Below are positions 42,526 through 51,475 of a stretch of DNA of 64,000 nucleotides, piece after piece. The stretch comes from JAQGMJ01 sp036498945 (GTDB lineage Bacteria > Pseudomonadota > Gammaproteobacteria > Burkholderiales > JAEUOS01): NCBI GenBank assembly GCA_036498945.1, contig DASYEQ010000107.1:62001-126000 (forward strand), in the 5' to 3' direction. The translations under genes were made by a program, and so were the position numbers. The stretch's first letter is position 1, and the number at the start of each line of letters is the position of its first letter. Below the pieces are notes generated by a model. The model was not told the DNA's origin. It was given only the letters and a program-made list of their open reading frames with translations, and did no database searches.

Positions 42526-43398
42526 TTATTTTTTGCGGTCGTGCACGAAGGCGTACATCGCCGTGTGGTCTCCCGAAGGCAGGGCCGCGTCGGCGTCGCG
42601 CCAGGTGTGGGCGCAAGCGCCGGCGAAACCGGCAGGTGTGCCGACGGCCTCGATGAAGGCCAGCGCCGTATCCAGGTCCTTGCGCATCAGCCCCAGCGCG
42701 AAGCCGGAATTGAATGCGCCATTGAGCATGAACTGCTCGACCTTGTTATCGGTGGTGTTGTTTTTGCCAGTGGAAGCGGAAAACACCTTGTTGGCGACGT
42801 GCGGGTCAATGCCGAATTTTTCCGCCGCCGTCAGTGCTTCGCATACGGCGAGCAGGCCCGAGGCCGACACGTAGTTGTTCAGCGCCTTTACCGCATGCCC
42901 GGCGCCGGCCGTGCCCACGTGCACCAGGGTCTTGCCCATCGCCTCGAACACCGGCATTGCATCCTTCACCGCAGCTTCCTCGCCGCCGATCATGATCGCC
43001 AGGCTGCCGTCGCGCGCGCGCTTGACGCCGCCGGAGACCGGGGCGTCGATGAAATTCAGACCGGCTTCCTTGAGCTTTTTCGCGTTCGCCTGGCTGCGCA
43101 GGGGTTCGGAAGAACTCATGTCGATGATACAGCCCCCCTTGGCCGTGAGCTTGGCCAGGCCTTGCTCCCACAACAGGCTGTCGACGATCTTGCTGTTGGG
43201 CACCATCAGGATCACCTTGGAGAGCCCCTCCAGCGCGTTCAGTCCCGACGCCAGCATGAAACCCTTCTGGCCTTGCAAGTCCTTCGCATTCTCCGGCTTG
43301 ACGTCGAAACCGACAACTTCAAAGCCACCCTTGAGCAGATTGGCCGCCATCGGCGCGCCCATCATGCCCAGGCCGATAAACCCTATTTTTGTTGCCAT
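42526..43398 (-). CDS. NAD(P)-dependent beta-hydroxyacid dehydrogenase (3-hydroxyisobutyrate dehydrogenase family)
   Basis: 290 residues. N-terminal Rossmann motif GFIGLGMMGAPMAANLLKGG (6-25), substrate motif DAPVSGGVKRARDGSLAIMIGG near 119-140 and the catalytic Lys in GHAVKALNNYVSASGLLAVCEAL near 171. Members oxidise 3-hydroxyisobutyrate or reduce tartronate semialdehyde or succinic semialdehyde. The neighbour order (enolase-superfamily enzyme, this gene, Bug receptor) points to sugar-acid or hydroxyacid catabolism. Good GAGGG ribosome binding site. Confidence 0.88.
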   Translation of the reverse strand: MATKIGFIGLGMMGAPMAANLLKGGFEVVGFDVKPENAKDLQGQKGFMLASGLNALEGLSKVILMVPNSKIVDSLLWEQGLAKLTAKGGCIIDMSSSEPLRSQANAKKLKEAGLNFIDAPVSGGVKRARDGSLAIMIGGEEAAVKDAMPVFEAMGKTLVHVGTAGAGHAVKALNNYVSASGLLAVCEALTAAEKFGIDPHVANKVFSASTGKNNTTDNKVEQFMLNGAFNSGFALGLMRKDLDTALAFIEAVGTPAGFAGACAHTWRDADAALPSGDHTAMYAFVHDRKK

Positions 43399-43450
43399 GT
43401 GTACCCTCGTTCTCGATTGGATGTCGCGGCGCCCGCAGGAGCGAGCTGCC

Positions 43451-44623
43451 TCAGCTGACGGTCTCGTGGCGCAAGGTCATCTTGCGCAAGGCCGACTCGT
43501 CGATGGTAATCCCAAGGCCGGGGCCGGTGGGCACGTTGACGCTGCCGTTCCTGATCACAAAGTCGGTCTCCCCCACCAGCGGGTCAGGTGCTGTGGCATT
43601 CAGCCCGAACAGGAATTCGCCCGCGCCCATCATGCGCTTGACCGGCGTGCTGGCGTAGAAATGCGCACCGGCGGCGGCTTCCAGTTGCGATTGCACCGCG
43701 AGGCCGCCAATGTTGAGCGCGATATTGGCCGCTTCGCCGATCGCGCCGATCTTGCGCGCCGGGGTGATGCCGCCGACCTTGTAAAGCTTGATGCAATACG
43801 CATCCACCGCCTGGGCCTGCGCCAGGGCATAGGCGTCCTGCAGGGTGAACAGCGATTCATCAGCCATCACCGGAATGCCTTGCGCCTGACGGCGGATTTC
43901 AGCCAGCGCGCCCAGGTCGCGGCGCGCCGTCGGTTGCTCGATGTAGCCCAGGTCCATTGGTTTCAGGGCATGGATGGCAAGCAGGGCGTCGGAGAGGCTC
44001 CAGCCGGTGTTCGGGTCGATGCCGATGGTGATGTCCGGCCCCACGGCCTTGCGCACCGCCTCGAAATGCTTGAGGTCCTGGCGCCAGCCGCGGCGATCGG
44101 CCATCTTGATGCACAGCACCTTGATGTCGAATTCCTTCACTGCGCGCGTCGCTTCGGCGACGATGGTGCCGACGTCGTCCGCCAGGCTCACCGACCACTC
44201 CAGCGGAATGTTCGGCTGGCAGCATCCACCGATCAGCCTGTGCACCGGCTGCTTGAGTGCCTTGCCCATGGCGTCGTAGAGCGCGATGTCCAGAGCAGCG
44301 CGCGCCGCCGGGTTGCCGGCCAGGCGCTGATCGAACATCTCGTTGATCGATTCGATGTCGAAAATGCTCCTGCCGAGCATTGCCGGGCCGTAGATATCCT
44401 GGATTGCCGTCACCGCGCTGTGGGTGGTGTCCGAGACGAAATGCCCCGGGCTGATCGGGCGGATCTGCCCGGTGCCGACCACGCCCTCGGCATGGATGCG
44501 CACCAGCACCGGTTTGGAGAGCAGGCTGGCCGGCGGCCCGGTATCCCAGGCGCCGGAGGAAAAGATGCGCTTGACGCGCACCGGGATGTCGGTGACGAAT
44601 ATCTCGATCCGTTCGATCTTCAT
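43451..44623 (-). CDS. enolase-superfamily enzyme (mandelate racemase/muconate lactonizing type)
   Basis: 390 residues starting at MKIERIEIFVTDIPV; an upstream in-frame ATG is rejected as it overlaps the promoter of the next gene. Metal ligands: Asp in IGIDPN, Glu in YIEQP and Asp/Glu in MADES; the second general base is Lys in CIKLYKVGG. The first Lys motif, usually K-x-K, reads C-I-K. Ends PTGPGLGITIDESAL, the usual C-terminal closing strand. Muconate cycloisomerase, dipeptide epimerase or acid-sugar dehydratase activity are all possible; the K...K layout favours the MLE subgroup. Confidence 0.85.
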   Translation of the reverse strand: MKIERIEIFVTDIPVRVKRIFSSGAWDTGPPASLLSKPVLVRIHAEGVVGTGQIRPISPGHFVSDTTHSAVTAIQDIYGPAMLGRSIFDIESINEMFDQRLAGNPAARAALDIALYDAMGKALKQPVHRLIGGCCQPNIPLEWSVSLADDVGTIVAEATRAVKEFDIKVLCIKMADRRGWRQDLKHFEAVRKAVGPDITIGIDPNTGWSLSDALLAIHALKPMDLGYIEQPTARRDLGALAEIRRQAQGIPVMADESLFTLQDAYALAQAQAVDAYCIKLYKVGGITPARKIGAIGEAANIALNIGGLAVQSQLEAAAGAHFYASTPVKRMMGAGEFLFGLNATAPDPLVGETDFVIRNGSVNVPTGPGLGITIDESALRKMTLRHETVS

Positions 44624-44682
44624 GACTTGCGTGTTCCTGCTGTAAGGGATGCCCGGGCGCGGCCGCGCCCGGTGGCGCCAGT

Positions 44683-45678
44683 TTATCCCTCGGTCTTCAG
44701 GTTCAGTTCCTTGATCAGGGTGCGCCACTTGTTGGTCTCTTCGACCAGATATTTGTGGAACTCCTCCGGCGTGTTGAGCACGATCTCGAAGCCCATCTTC
44801 AGCATCTGCTCTTTCGTTGCCGGCTTTTGCAGGCCGGCGGAGACTTCCTTGTTGATACGATTGACCACGTCCTTCGGCATGCCCGCGGGCCCGACCAGGC
44901 CGAACCAGGTCAGCACCTCGTAGCCCGGGAAGCCGAGTTCGGCGATGGTGGGAATGTCGGGCACCACAGGCGAGCGCTTCGAGCCGGTGATGGCGATCGG
45001 GCGCAGCTTGCCGCTGCTCACATAAGGCATCAGCGCCGAGATGCTGGAGGTCAGCATGTCGACCTGGCTGGAGAGCAGGTCGACGATGGCGGCGCTGTCA
45101 CCCTTGTAGTGCACCGGCGTGATGTTGATCTTCGCCACCTTCTTGAACAGCTCCATCGACATGTGCGGCGAAGAGCCGATGCCGCCGGTGGCGAAGTTGA
45201 TCTTGCCGGGGTTTGCCTTGGCGTAATTGACGATGTCGGCCAGGCTCTTGTGCGGGGAAGAGGCCGGCACCACCATCAAGAGCGGGTTGTGCACCACACG
45301 GATGATGGTGGTGGTGTCCTTCACCGGATCGAAGGTCGTCTTCGCCAGCAGGTACGGGGCCACGGCGTGGCTGGTCTGGCTGGCGAGGTATAGCGTGTAG
45401 CCGTCGGGCGGGGAATGCGCCACGATGTCGGCGCCGATGGTGCCGGCCGCGCCGGGGCGGTTGTCGACGATCACCGATTGCCCGAGGCGCTCGGAGAGCA
45501 ACTGCGCCGCCATGCGCCCGACGATGTCCGACGGCCCGCCGGCGGTGAAGCCGACGATGATTTTCGTCTGCTTGGAAGGGTAGCCTTGCGCCCAGGCCGG
45601 CAGCGCGCCGCCCAGGATGGAAAGGGGGAACAGGCCCAGCATGCGCCTGCGCATCTGCCGTCGAGTTTGTTGGGTCAC
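44683..45678 (-). CDS. Bug (TctC-type) periplasmic substrate receptor 4
   Basis: 331 residues starting with GTG after GGAGACAAGAC. The N-terminus TRRQMRRRMLGLFPLSILGG is basic with a possible twin-arginine pattern; cleavage likely after AWAQ near residue 31. Core: KIIVGFTAGGPSDIVGRM, VDNRPGAAGTIGADIVAHSPPDGY and VHYKGDSAAIVDLL. Lies between the GMC oxidoreductase gene (34 bases upstream) and the enolase-superfamily gene (59 bases downstream), probably in one transcript. Confidence 0.88.
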   Translation of the reverse strand: MTQQTRRQMRRRMLGLFPLSILGGALPAWAQGYPSKQTKIIVGFTAGGPSDIVGRMAAQLLSERLGQSVIVDNRPGAAGTIGADIVAHSPPDGYTLYLASQTSHAVAPYLLAKTTFDPVKDTTTIIRVVHNPLLMVVPASSPHKSLADIVNYAKANPGKINFATGGIGSSPHMSMELFKKVAKINITPVHYKGDSAAIVDLLSSQVDMLTSSISALMPYVSSGKLRPIAITGSKRSPVVPDIPTIAELGFPGYEVLTWFGLVGPAGMPKDVVNRINKEVSAGLQKPATKEQMLKMGFEIVLNTPEEFHKYLVEETNKWRTLIKELNLKTEG

Positions 45679-45712
45679 GTCTTGTCTCCTGGTTTGTCGT
45701 CGTTAGGCGGTC

Positions 45713-47347
45713 TTACGCCGCCGCTTTGAGAAACTCGGCGCCCTTTTCGCCGATGGCCACTGAAGGGATGTTGGTATTGGAAGAGGGCAGGGTGGGGCAG
45801 ATACCGGAGTCCACCACGCGCAGGCGTTCCATGCCGCGCACCCGCAGTTGCGGGTCGACCACCGACATCTCGTCGACGCCCATCTTGGTGGTGCCCACCA
45901 TGTGCCAGGAGGTCTGGATGGTCTCGCGGATATAGGCCATCAGTTCGCCCTCGTCGGTGATGTTCGGTCCGGGTCGCGTCTCGCGCACCACCATGGGTTG
46001 CAGCGCCGGCATCTTGGCCACTTCGCGCGACAGCTTGAAACCCTTGAGGAACAGGTGCCTGTCGTCTTCGTGGGACAGGTATTTCGGGTCCATCTTCGCC
46101 TGCTTGGACGGATCGCGGCTCTGGATGTGGATGGTGCCGATCGATTTCGGCTGCAGCGCGGTAATGCCGAAGGTGAAGCCGGGAAACAGGTCCATGCCGG
46201 TGGCGGGGGTGCGCGAATAGCGGTCCTTGCCGGAAAGGGGTTGCAGGCGCAGCACCAGGTCGGGCTGCTTCATCGCCGGATCGCTGCGGTAGTTCATCTG
46301 CGCGGTGGAGGAGGAGATGGTCAGCAAACCCTCGCGTTTGAAAATGAAGCGCAGGCCCTCTTTCATCTTCAAGAGCGGGTTGCGCAGCACGTCGTTGATG
46401 GTGATCGGCTGCGAGCACTCGAAGGTGATGCGCGTGTTCGGGTGGTCGCGCATGTTCTCGCCCACGCCTGCCAGGTGCTGCACGACGTCGATGCCGTGTT
46501 CGCGCAACACCGCTTCATTGCCGATGCCGGAGAGCTCCAGCAGTTGCGGTGTCGCCAGCGGCCCTGCGGACAGCACGACTTCGCGGCGCGCGCGCGCCTG
46601 GCGGCGTACGCCGCCGTGATCGTATTCGACGCCGACCGCGCGCTTGCCTTCCAGCAGCACCCGCGTGCCGGGGGCGCGCGTGAGGATGGTCAGGTTGGGG
46701 CGGTCACTTGCGGGTTTGAGGTAGCCCATCGCCGAGCTGCTGCGCAAGCCCCTGCGCGTCGAATACTGCAGGTAGAACACGCCTTCGTAGCTGCCGTCGT
46801 TATAGTCCGGCAATACGCGGTAACCGGACTCGGCGCAGGCTGCGATGAAGGCATCGGAAAGGCGGTCGAAGCGGTCCAGGCGGGTGCAGCCGATCGGGCC
46901 GCCGTGGCCGCGCAGCGCCGGGTCGCCCGGGGGAAAATCCTCCAGCCGCTTGAAGATCGGCAGCATATCGGAATAGCCCCAACCGGTGCAGCCGAGATCG
47001 TCGCGCCAGTGGTTGTATTCGAGTGGATCGCCGCGCACGAACAGGTTGCCGTTGATCGAGCCGGAACCGCCGATGACCCGGCCGCGGGTCCATTTCTGCG
47101 GCTTGTTGTTGAGAAACGCCTGCGGCTCCGTCATGTAGGGCCAGATGTTTCCCGGGTTGGTCAGCGCCTTGGCGACAAAGACCGGGATCTTGAAATTGAT
47201 GCTGTCGATCGGGCCGCCCGCTTCCAGCAGCAGCACGCTGGTGCGCCCATCGGCGGAAAGCCGCTCCGCCACCACGCAGCCGGATACGCCGGCTCCGCAA
47301 ACCACATAGTCAAACTCCGCGTTGTCCGGGAGGCTTGTGACGTACAT
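45713..47347 (-). CDS. GMC family FAD oxidoreductase (choline dehydrogenase-like)
   Basis: 544 residues. FAD-binding motif DYVVCGAGVSGCVVAERLSADG with Glu (LLLEAGG), GMC signatures RGRVIGGSGSINGNLFVRGDPLEYNHW and SAGPLATPQLLELSGIG, and the C-terminal catalytic region WHMVGTTKMGVDEMSVVDPQLRV ... NTNIPSVAIGEKGAEFL. Oxidises a primary alcohol or sugar; the electron acceptor is unknown. The start is placed before SLPDNAEFDYVVCG after GGAGAC. First gene of the minus-strand group, controlled from the element at 47433-47470. Confidence 0.9.
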   Translation of the reverse strand: MYVTSLPDNAEFDYVVCGAGVSGCVVAERLSADGRTSVLLLEAGGPIDSINFKIPVFVAKALTNPGNIWPYMTEPQAFLNNKPQKWTRGRVIGGSGSINGNLFVRGDPLEYNHWRDDLGCTGWGYSDMLPIFKRLEDFPPGDPALRGHGGPIGCTRLDRFDRLSDAFIAACAESGYRVLPDYNDGSYEGVFYLQYSTRRGLRSSSAMGYLKPASDRPNLTILTRAPGTRVLLEGKRAVGVEYDHGGVRRQARARREVVLSAGPLATPQLLELSGIGNEAVLREHGIDVVQHLAGVGENMRDHPNTRITFECSQPITINDVLRNPLLKMKEGLRFIFKREGLLTISSSTAQMNYRSDPAMKQPDLVLRLQPLSGKDRYSRTPATGMDLFPGFTFGITALQPKSIGTIHIQSRDPSKQAKMDPKYLSHEDDRHLFLKGFKLSREVAKMPALQPMVVRETRPGPNITDEGELMAYIRETIQTSWHMVGTTKMGVDEMSVVDPQLRVRGMERLRVVDSGICPTLPSSNTNIPSVAIGEKGAEFLKAAA

Positions 47348-47432
47348 TCATGTCTCCGATTCTCGTTCTTGAGCCTGCATCCGCGCCTGCTCGCGGCGGC
47401 ATATCGATCGCAGAAGACGTTACAAGACTTGT

Positions 47433-47470
47433 TGCATAACATAAAATAATATTTGTGAATCGTAGTATCG
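47433..47470 (-). promoter_or_regulatory. conserved promoter element upstream of the GMC oxidoreductase (ATAC-N11-AATATT)
   Basis: Read on the minus strand: CGATAC, 3 bases, GATTC, 2 bases, AAATATTATTTTATGT, 1 base, ATGCA. It differs from the element at 25655-25692 only at the spacer bases. The end facing the gene is 86 bases from its start codon. Such agreement in non-coding AT-rich DNA implies common regulation. Confidence 0.65.
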
Positions 47471-47484
47471 AATCGGGGAATACT
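47464..47484. promoter_or_regulatory. LysR-type dyad AGTAT-N11-ATACT
   Basis: Inverted repeat AGTAT (47464-47468) and ATACT (47480-47484) separated by 11 bases, the classic T-N11-A layout of LysR-family sites. It overlaps the distal end of the conserved element. Confidence 0.5.
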
Positions 47485-47735
47485 GCGCCCTGCGTGAGAA
47501 TGCAATGGCTCGCGCGCCGGCGATCACGGTTTTGCGACAGGCGGCTTCGCATGATGCAAATAACACTGGCGGCGGCGTGCCCGCGCGGGAGAATGGCGTT
47601 ACCCTGTGGGTTCTCCCGATCGAGGGAGAGAACCAGAAGAATGACCCGAGACGAGATGATTGCCCCGTTAGACCCAGGCCCCGCGCATGCCGCTGCGGGT
47701 TACGGCGCGAGCGCCGGCCCCTCCGGCAGGTCCGC

Positions 47736-49028
47736 ATGAGTGAAATGGAAGCCGGACTCCCGGCCATCCCGCTGGCCGCCGCTCCCGGCGCCGCGAAGAA
47801 CGAGGCGGCCGCGCCGCAAAGCATCGAAACGCGCAAGTCCTGGCTGATCGCCGTCGGTGTGACGCTGATCCTGATGTTTTCCTACGGCGCGCCGCTAGCC
47901 AACACGGTGGCGCTGAAGTCGATCGCCGCGGAATTCGGCAACCACCGCACCATTCCCAGCCTGGCCGCTTCCTTCATCTGGCTGGGCTCGGGCATCGGCT
48001 CGATCTTCTTCGGCCGCCTGATCGGGCGCATCGGTTTTCGCGTCGTCGCGATGATAGGCGCGGCTTCAATCGGCATCGGGCTGATCGTCTCTTCGATGGG
48101 GGGCGCCACCCAGTTCCTGATCGGCCACATCCTGTTCGTCGGCCTGCTGGGCTCGGGGGCCATCAACGTGCACATGCTGGTGTTCATCAGCCGCTGGTTC
48201 GACAAGCGGCGCGGCGCCGCGCTGGCACTCGTCACCAGCGGCCAGTACATCTCCGGCACCATCTGGCCTTCCTTCATCACCGCCGAAATAGACGCCGCCG
48301 GCTGGCGCCAGGCGATGATGTGGACGGGGATCGTTACCTGCGTCGGCATCGTGCCGCTGGCCTGGTTCGCCCTGCAGAAGACACCGTCGATCGCCAGTGT
48401 GGGTGCCGGCGTGCGCAGCCTGGCATCGCGTGCCACCCTGCGCGGCGTTTCCCATCGGCGGACGTTCGTATTGCTTTGCGTCGCCGGCTTTTGCTGCTGC
48501 ACGCCGATGGCCATGCCGGCGGCCCATTTGGTGGCCCTGTGCGGCGACTTCGGCATCTCTCCCAAGACCGGCGCGCTGATGCTCTCCACCATGCTCGCCA
48601 GCGCCTTCATCAGCCGCCAGTTCTGGGGCTGGATGTCGGACCGCATCGGCGGCATCCGCACCATTCTCTGCGGCTCGACGTTCCAGGTGGTGGCGATGGT
48701 CGCCTTCGCGCTGACGCAAAGCGAATACGGCCTGTTCATCACCGCTTCCGCCTTCGGCCTGGGGTTCGCCGGCATCATTCCGGCCTACGTGCTGGCGATT
48801 CGCGAAATCTTTCCTGAATCGGAAGCCAACTGGCGCACACCGATCTGGTTTTTCAGCAACCTGTGCGGCATGGCTTTCGGCAGTTGGGTGGCCGGCTACA
48901 TCTACGACCACTACCTTTCCTACGGCCCGGCGTTTTACCTGGGAATCTTCTTCAACATCGGCAATATCGCCCTCATCGGCTGGCTGGTATCGCGGCAGAC
49001 GATGGGGCGCGCGCACCAAGTGGCCTGA
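47736..49028 (+). CDS. MFS transporter
   Basis: 430 residues, about 12 membrane helices. MFS loop motif between helices 2 and 3 reads FFGRLIGRIGFR, and WGWMSDRIGGIR is the second copy between helices 8 and 9. Most like the oxalate/formate antiporter and monocarboxylate group, suggesting an organic acid as cargo. Start at 47736 chosen because the N-terminal 45 residues are then a short soluble tail before helix 1 (SWLIAVGVTLILMFSYG); an ATG three codons later is possible. Divergent from the GMC gene. Confidence 0.85.
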   Translation: MSEMEAGLPAIPLAAAPGAAKNEAAAPQSIETRKSWLIAVGVTLILMFSYGAPLANTVALKSIAAEFGNHRTIPSLAASFIWLGSGIGSIFFGRLIGRIGFRVVAMIGAASIGIGLIVSSMGGATQFLIGHILFVGLLGSGAINVHMLVFISRWFDKRRGAALALVTSGQYISGTIWPSFITAEIDAAGWRQAMMWTGIVTCVGIVPLAWFALQKTPSIASVGAGVRSLASRATLRGVSHRRTFVLLCVAGFCCCTPMAMPAAHLVALCGDFGISPKTGALMLSTMLASAFISRQFWGWMSDRIGGIRTILCGSTFQVVAMVAFALTQSEYGLFITASAFGLGFAGIIPAYVLAIREIFPESEANWRTPIWFFSNLCGMAFGSWVAGYIYDHYLSYGPAFYLGIFFNIGNIALIGWLVSRQTMGRAHQVA

Positions 49029-49167
49029 GCGCGGCCGCCGGCGCTATTCGATGGTCACGCCGAGGCCGGGCAGCGCCTGCTGTGGGTAGGCAGCATCGGC
49101 GGCGACATGGGTGCGGTGACTCGGTGAAAAGCAGGGAAAGGGACGCCGGCAGGTTGCCTGAACCAGC

Positions 49168-49845
49168 TCATCCCTGCACGCCGTCGAGGCGCTGAATCAG
49201 TTCGGTCGACGGCAACACGTCGCCAAAGTAGAGCATCCAATTGATCAGCGCGTTGACGTGCTCGAATTCGGTCGCAGCCGAGAGCGCATCTTCCACCATG
49301 ATGGTGCGGAAGTTCATCATCATGGCGTCGCGGGCGGTCGATTCGCAGCACACGTTGGTCACGGTACCGCCGATCAAAAGCGTGTCGATGCCGCGGCTGC
49401 GCAACTGCGCCTCCAGGTCCGAGGCGCCAGGAACCAGCGCGCTGAAAAAGCGCTTGTTTACGTAGACGTCCCCGGGCAGCGGCTCCAGGTCCGGATGCAG
49501 GGCATAGCCGGGACCATCCCGGCGCAGCCCCTCCAGCCGGCGCTGGCCGCGCTCCGGCGTCAGCATCAAGCCGTGCAGGGTGGACCAGAACTCATCGGCG
49601 CCGTCGGACGACGACTGCACCCAGATCACCGTGCCGCCGGCGGCACGCAGCGCACGCGCCAGCCCGTTGACCGCCGGAAAGGTGGCGCGCGCGGCCGCAC
49701 ATTCGCCCTGATAGTCCGGCGCGGTGAAGTAGTTCTGCAGGTCGATCACGACAAATGCCGTGCGGCTCGGAGTCAGGGGATGGGGCGAATGCAAGGAACC
49801 CTGGCGGCGCGTGACGCGATCGACTACCCATTGCGGAAAATCCAT
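49168..49845 (-). CDS. isochorismatase-family cysteine hydrolase
   Basis: 225 residues. Catalytic triad visible: Asp35 in VVIDLQNYF, Lys131 in VNKRFFSA and Cys166 in TVTNVCCESTARDA. This family contains amidohydrolases such as nicotinamidase, N-carbamoylsarcosine amidase and ureidoacrylate hydrolase. It is the last gene of the minus-strand ABC importer operon (9 bases after the permease), so it probably hydrolyses the imported amide or a breakdown product. Confidence 0.88.
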   Translation of the reverse strand: MDFPQWVVDRVTRRQGSLHSPHPLTPSRTAFVVIDLQNYFTAPDYQGECAAARATFPAVNGLARALRAAGGTVIWVQSSSDGADEFWSTLHGLMLTPERGQRRLEGLRRDGPGYALHPDLEPLPGDVYVNKRFFSALVPGASDLEAQLRSRGIDTLLIGGTVTNVCCESTARDAMMMNFRTIMVEDALSAATEFEHVNALINWMLYFGDVLPSTELIQRLDGVQG

Positions 49846-49854
49846 GATAAGCCT

Positions 49855-50670
49855 CTACACGTAGCGGCGCGCGAGCGCCTTTTCGATGAAATGTACCGCC
49901 AGATAGATCAGGCAGGACAGCACGGCCAGCAGGGTGACCGAGGTCATGACGACGTTCATCTTGAACATCTGGCTGCCGTTGACGATCAGGTACCCCAGCC
50001 CGGCGTCGGCCGACTGGAATTCGCCGACGACCACGCCGACCAGCACCAGGCCGGCGGTCATCTTGAGCGCGGCGATCAGGGTGGGCACGCTGCCGGGCAG
50101 CACCACCTTGGCGAGCACCTGGCGCCGGCTGGCGCCGAAGGTGCGCGCCAGCTTGATCTTGTTCGGATCGATGCCGCGGAAGCCGGCGTAGATCATGATG
50201 ATGGTGGAAAACACCGCGATGGCAATCGCGATGCCGTAGATCGAAGACCTGGGACCAAGCCAGATGTAGAAGATCGGCACCAGCGCGATCTTCGGCATGG
50301 CATTGGCCACGACGAGGAAGGGATCGAGTACCCGGTAGACCGTCTCCGACCACCACAAAGCGCTGGCGACGCCGATACCGATAGCCATGCTGAGCACGAA
50401 GCCCACCAGGGCCTCGACCATGGTGGCGCCGGTGTGCGCCAGCAGGTGGCCGTTAACGAGAAGATCGACGAAGGTCGGCCACAGGGCGCTGGGGTAGCTG
50501 GTGAGCAGCGGATTGACCAGATGGGCGCGCGGCAGCCATTCCCACAGGGCCAGCACCAGCACCACCAGGGCAACCTGGATGGCCAGTACCAGAAGGCGCC
50601 GCCGGCGCAACCCGCCGCGATAGCGGACGTATTCCGCACTCAAACCCGGCTCAGTCTTCGACGTGGACAT
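49855..50670 (-). CDS. ABC transporter permease (SsuC/TauC/NMT1 type)
   Basis: 271 residues starting at MSTSKTEPG, overlapping the ATPase gene by 20 bases. About six membrane helices; the ABC-contact EAA loop is GFRGIDPNKIKLARTFGASRRQVLAKVVLPGSVPTLIAALK near residues 165-205. It imports with the ATPase and binding protein encoded upstream. Family substrates are sulphonates, taurine, nitrate and thiamine precursors. Confidence 0.88.
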   Translation of the reverse strand: MSTSKTEPGLSAEYVRYRGGLRRRRLLVLAIQVALVVLVLALWEWLPRAHLVNPLLTSYPSALWPTFVDLLVNGHLLAHTGATMVEALVGFVLSMAIGIGVASALWWSETVYRVLDPFLVVANAMPKIALVPIFYIWLGPRSSIYGIAIAIAVFSTIIMIYAGFRGIDPNKIKLARTFGASRRQVLAKVVLPGSVPTLIAALKMTAGLVLVGVVVGEFQSADAGLGYLIVNGSQMFKMNVVMTSVTLLAVLSCLIYLAVHFIEKALARRYV

Positions 50671-51475
50671 CCAGTTCCTTCCACAGCGCCTGGAAATAGG
50701 CATTGAACTCCGGCATGGCGCGCGCCTGCAGCGGCGTCGGACGCCCGGTCCCCGCGGCGAAATGGATGCGGTGCTCTGACTTTATGTGTCCGGGCCGGCG
50801 CCCCAATACGACAACGCGGTCGGTCATCGAGATCGCCTCGCCGATGTCGTGCGTCACCAGTACGATGGTCTTGCGTTCGCGCTTGAGGATGTCGACTATG
50901 TCGTCCGAAATCGCCAGGCGGGTCTGGGCATCGAGCGCGGAAAACGGTTCATCGAGAAGGACCACGTCGGGCGCCGTCACCAGGGTGCGCACCAGCGCCG
51001 CGCGCTGGCGCATGCCACCGGAGAGTTCGCGCGGATAGCGCCGGGCAAACTCGCCCAGGCCGCACTGGCTGAGGAGATGCAGGGCGCGCTCCCGGGCTTC
51101 GCCCAAAGGCAGGCCCTGGATCTCCGCGCCGAGCAGGCAATTATCGAGAATGCTGCGCCACTCGAACAGGTAATCCTGCTGCAGCATGTAGCCGACGCGC
51201 GGGTTCGGCCCCGTAACCTCGCGGCCGTCGATCAGGATGCGCCCGGCCGTGGGCGCCTGGATGCCCGCGATCAGCGACAGCAGCGAACTCTTGCCGCAGC
51301 CGGAGGGGCCGATCAGGCTGACGAATTCGCCGGCTTGCACCTGCAAGGAGATGCCGGACACCGCCTCGATCTCCGCGTCAGGCGTGAAATAGCGCAAGCC
51401 GACGGCCTCGAGCTCGATCGCGGCGCGGGCGCCTTCCCCTGCGCCTGCCGCCGCCAGCACTTCTGGGCTGCTCAC
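50651..51475 (-). CDS. ABC transporter ATP-binding protein (SsuB/TauB type)
   Basis: 274 residues. Walker A GPSGCGKSS, Q-loop MLQQDYLF, signature LSGGMRQRAAL, Walker B VVLLDEPFSALD and His loop LVTHD. Energises the importer. Its ATG overlaps the stop of the binding-protein gene by four bases, and its end overlaps the permease start, so the three are translationally coupled. Confidence 0.92.
   Translation of the reverse strand: MSSPEVLAAAGAGEGARAAIELEAVGLRYFTPDAEIEAVSGISLQVQAGEFVSLIGPSGCGKSSLLSLIAGIQAPTAGRILIDGREVTGPNPRVGYMLQQDYLFEWRSILDNCLLGAEIQGLPLGEARERALHLLSQCGLGEFARRYPRELSGGMRQRAALVRTLVTAPDVVLLDEPFSALDAQTRLAISDDIVDILKRERKTIVLVTHDIGEAISMTDRVVVLGRRPGHIKSEHRIHFAAGTGRPTPLQARAMPEFNAYFQALWKELDVHVED

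Larger units (their letters stand above)
47348..47735. other. divergent promoter region between GMC oxidoreductase and MFS genes
   Basis: 388 bases. It holds the conserved ATAC-N11-AATATT element (47433-47470) for the minus-strand gene and an overlapping LysR-type dyad (47464-47484). The half near the MFS gene is GC-rich and open in one frame but has no ribosome binding site; no promoter was identified for the MFS gene. Confidence 0.55.

Noticed and set aside
25700..49100. Horizontal-transfer island bounded by mobile elements
   Set aside because: The gene content is accessory-like, but no integrase, transposase, tRNA attachment repeat or clear change in codon use was seen at the borders.
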